DNA of 64,000 nt from Clostridia bacterium (GTDB lineage: Bacteria; Bacillota; Clostridia; TANB77; CAG-508). The stretch lies in NCBI GenBank assembly GCA_017429505.1, contig JAFROW010000004.1, forward strand, positions 1-64,000, read 5' to 3'. A program made the position numbers and the translations under genes. The notes beneath the pieces are model-generated. The model was not told the DNA's origin. It searched no databases and saw nothing but the letters and a program-made list of their open reading frames with translations. Positions 61,485 through 64,000 of the stretch are shown piece after piece (within the stretch, counting starts at the first letter, position 1; every line of letters starts with the position of its first letter).

Positions 61485-61783
61485 TTTTTAAAATTTCCTT
61501 TCCATTAATTATTAAGCTAGTCCTATACATGAATAAAACATATTACATAATTGTTTATTATAATATATGCTAATTGTTTTTTTTTAGAACCATTTTATAA
61601 CTATAACTTCATTTAAAAATTTGATTCTTAAAATTACTTTTTTATCTATAAAGTAACAATATTTTTAAGAAATATTCCAAAAAGCCTACACAAATGAGAA
61701 AAAATGTGATAAAATATTGAAAGGTTATATATTAATCATTAGATAAATATGAATTTTATTATAAAATAAAGGAGGAATTTAAT
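61485..61783. other. Divergent intergenic region between spoIIIAA and yebC
   Basis: 299 bp, A+T-rich, containing no gene. The yebC side ends in AAGGAGGAA before its ATG; no -35/-10 pair on either strand is good enough to call. Confidence 0.5.
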
Positions 61784-62506
61784 ATGTCAGGACATAGTAA
61801 ATGGCACAATATTCAAGCAAAAAAAGGAAAGGCAGATGCTGCAAGAGGAAAGATTTTCACAAAATTAGGAAGAGAATTATTAGTTGCAGTTAAAGCAGGA
61901 GGACCAGACCCAGAAGGTAATTCGTCTTTAAAAGCAGTTATTGCAAAATGTAAAGCTGCAAATATGCCAAATGATACAATAAACAATGCTATAAAAAAAG
62001 CTTCAGGTGAAGGAAGCAATACAAATTATGAAGAAATTACTTACGAAGGTTATGGACCAAATGGTGTTGCTATAATTGTAGAAGCAAGTACAGATAACAA
62101 AAATAGAACAGCAGCTGAAGTAAGACATGCTTTTGATAAATCTGGTGGAAACCTTGGAACTACAGGATGTGTATCATACATGTTTAGCAAAAAAGGTGTT
62201 ATTGTTATCGAAAAAGCAAACTGCCCTATTGACGAAGAAGAACTTATGATGCTTGCTTTAGATGCAGGAGCTGAAGATTTCAATACTTCAGATGAAGTTT
62301 ATGAAATAACAACAGAGCCAAGTACATTTTCAGAAGTTTCTGAAAAGATTCAAGCAGAAGGAATCAATTTCTTAGAAGCTTCAGTTCAAATGGTACCTTC
62401 TACTACTGTTGCTCTTGATGATCAAGCTGCAGAAAAAATGGAAAGAATGATAGAAAGACTAGAAGACTTAGACGATGTTATGAACGTATATCATAATTGG
62501 GAATAA
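61784..62506 (+). CDS. YebC/PmpR-family protein
   Basis: 240 residues. [20 protein letters not shown] then [20 protein letters not shown] is the family hallmark; [20 protein letters not shown] follows in the second domain. Members regulate transcription or, for some paralogues, help ribosomes at proline runs; which applies cannot be told here. Ribosome site AAGGAGGAA. Confidence 0.95.
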   Translation: MSGHSKWHNIQAKKGKADAARGKIFTKLGRELLVAVKAGGPDPEGNSSLKAVIAKCKAANMPNDTINNAIKKASGEGSNTNYEEITYEGYGPNGVAIIVEASTDNKNRTAAEVRHAFDKSGGNLGTTGCVSYMFSKKGVIVIEKANCPIDEEELMMLALDAGAEDFNTSDEVYEITTEPSTFSEVSEKIQAEGINFLEASVQMVPSTTVALDDQAAEKMERMIERLEDLDDVMNVYHNWE

Positions 62507-62555
62507 AACTATTTCATACTTCAAACAAATTAATTTAGAGAGGAAAGATAAAATA

Positions 62556-64000
62556 ATGAAAAAAAGATATTTAATAATGCTAATAATAGCAATAGTTTTA
62601 GTAATAGCTTTAGGTGTAGGATTTGCTTTTGCATACTTTTTCACAGATATATTTAGAAGCAATAAAGAGCTTTTTTCTAAATATATTTCTCAAAATTTAG
62701 AAATCGTAGACATCTTTAAAGATGAAGATGTTAAAGCATATTCAGAAAAACAAAAAAATACAGCTTACACATCAGAAGGTACAATAAAAACAAATGTTAC
62801 CTTCCCAGATAGTTCGGAAGCTAAAATAGTAAATGCATTACAAAATTGTAATATAACATTTAGAGGAAAAACAGATAATCTAAGCAAATATATGCATCAA
62901 ACTATTAAAGCAAATTATTCAGATACCCAATCAATTCAATTTGATTTATATAGAAATAATGACATCTATGCTGCTAAAATTAATGAAGCAATTGTAAAAT
63001 ATATAGGAATCGATAACAATAATCTTAAAGAGTTTGCTACTAAAATGCAATTACCTGAAAAAATAACATCTAAGCTACCTAACAAAATAGAATTAAATAG
63101 TCTAGCAAGTATTTCTGGTGTATTTTCAGATGAAGATAAAACGTCTCTTAAAGAAAAATATCTAAAAATTATTACAGATAATTTAACAGATGATATGTTT
63201 TCAAAGGAGAGTATATCAGATGAAACCATATTTATTCTAAAAATAAATGAAGACCAATTTAAAAATATTATTGCTAAATTATTAGAAACCTTAAAGGAAG
63301 ATGAAACTTTAATAAATAAATTAAAAGAAACCTTAATTAACAACTATAATTTTACAGAAGACGAAATTCAAACTTATATAACACAATATAAAGAATTTAT
63401 ACAACAAACTATTGATAGAATTAATTCCAATTCAGATACAAATATTCTTGAACGTGCAAATAAAGCAAGAGCTTTAACCGATCAAAAGCAAATAGAAGAA
63501 AGAATACAACTTGCGTATAACGAAACATTAATGGAAAATAGTGGAAATGTAGATAAACAAAAATTGCAAACTACATTAGAAGAATATTTCGGTTTTGGAA
63601 AAGTAACAGATTTGGCAGAAGATTTATCTACTGTAAAAATTGATGGAAAAGAGTATTCTATAACTGAAAATTCTACAATTAATCAAAATAGTGAAAATGA
63701 AAATATCACAGATATTAGTGACGAAGACCAAAATACAGAAAATAACACTAATTCATCTAATAACATAATAATAAAAGTATATGCAAATAAAGGAAAACTT
63801 TCAAAAACAGAAATAATATTAAATGACATATTTGATTTTGTTGTTTCAAAATCTGATGATGGAGCTAAATTTGAATTAATCAATAATGGAGTTGCAACTA
63901 TCTCAGCATTTATGCAAAAATTAAAATCACCTAACGAAACTAAATTTGAATTTGCTTTTTCACAAAACAATTCACAAATTTTTGACCTAACAATTGGTTT
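62556..64000 (+). CDS. Membrane-anchored extracellular protein (partial, DUF6583-like)
   Basis: The ATG at 62556 has AGAGAGGAAAG upstream; 481 codons are open to the window end without a stop. One N-terminal transmembrane helix (~5-30, LIIAIVLVIALGVGFAFAYF), then a hydrophilic Asn/Lys/Glu-rich ectodomain. The layout resembles clostridial DUF6583 proteins, a tentative match. It follows yebC by 49 bp and may share its transcript. Confidence 0.65.
   Translation, partial: MKKRYLIMLIIAIVLVIALGVGFAFAYFFTDIFRSNKELFSKYISQNLEIVDIFKDEDVKAYSEKQKNTAYTSEGTIKTNVTFPDSSEAKIVNALQNCNITFRGKTDNLSKYMHQTIKANYSDTQSIQFDLYRNNDIYAAKINEAIVKYIGIDNNNLKEFATKMQLPEKITSKLPNKIELNSLASISGVFSDEDKTSLKEKYLKIITDNLTDDMFSKESISDETIFILKINEDQFKNIIAKLLETLKEDETLINKLKETLINNYNFTEDEIQTYITQYKEFIQQTIDRINSNSDTNILERANKARALTDQKQIEERIQLAYNETLMENSGNVDKQKLQTTLEEYFGFGKVTDLAEDLSTVKIDGKEYSITENSTINQNSENENITDISDEDQNTENNTNSSNNIIIKVYANKGKLSKTEIILNDIFDFVVSKSDDGAKFELINNGVATISAFMQKLKSPNETKFEFAFSQNNSQIFDLTIG

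Noticed and set aside
1..64000. tRNA or rRNA genes
   Set aside because: No TTCGAATC-type T-arm with a matching cloverleaf and no rRNA-like conserved stretch was noticed on either strand.

Overview
The window is about 70% A+T and looks like a chromosomal segment of an anaerobic, endospore-forming, low-GC Bacillota (class Clostridia, probably an uncultured gut lineage). The evidence is a complete spoIIIA operon (spoIIIAA-AH), strong RNA-polymerase sites of the TTGACA-17-TATAAT type, AGGAGG ribosome binding sites, a phosphotransacetylase/acetate kinase block, diaminopimelate dehydrogenase, and the gene neighbourhood rho-hisS-recG-tsaD-mgtE-der-lepA-murD. Nearly everything is transcribed leftwards (minus strand).

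Layout. 1-9.7 kb: early module of a prophage (Cro-like HTH, DnaD-type replication initiator, helicase-loader-like protein, Gp157, Rad52-like annealase, NinB-like protein, HNH nuclease, ParB-like protein, DUF1064, DUF7694, YkgJ-type and many small proteins), with no integrase or lysogeny repressor in view. 9.8-20.4 kb: an array of small self-contained accessory units (RibD-like reductase, AraC, YgjV-like, TIM-barrel, two Nudix, glycine-zipper, GNAT, P-loop kinase, two HAD, DUF4143 ATPase). They share one orientation and are separated by seven copies of a conserved intergenic element; six units have their own TATAAT promoter. 20.4-21.4 kb: toxin-antitoxin pair and a transposase relic. 21.4-26.9 kb: mtlD, ddh and a 912-residue secreted dockerin/Big2/beta-helix protein followed by a tandem hairpin repeat. 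27-39.7 kb: housekeeping genes interrupted by a small plus-strand gene and a yefM-yoeB module. 40-46 kb: acetate block (pta, two ackA, unknown genes) bracketed by two direct copies of a ~200-bp repeat. 46-50 kb: two further small plus-strand genes, a CAP-domain protein and a HipA-like kinase. 50-64 kb: TrmH methylase, lepA, dCMP deaminase, murD, a 35-codon gene behind an operator array, spoIIIA, yebC and a partial membrane-anchored protein.

Most striking observation: three genes (HNH nuclease, DUF4143 ATPase, an unknown gene between the acetate kinases) each need exactly one +1 frameshift, and in all three the shift falls on an in-frame CGG codon, after which reading resumes on a GGN glycine codon. 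Reading by eye, I found no other in-frame CGG in any native-looking gene of the window; the only other one is in a foreign-looking plus-strand gene at 46.3 kb. This suggests that CGG is avoided or undecodable here and acts as a +1 shift site. The second notable structure is the cassette-like array at 9.8-20.4 kb.
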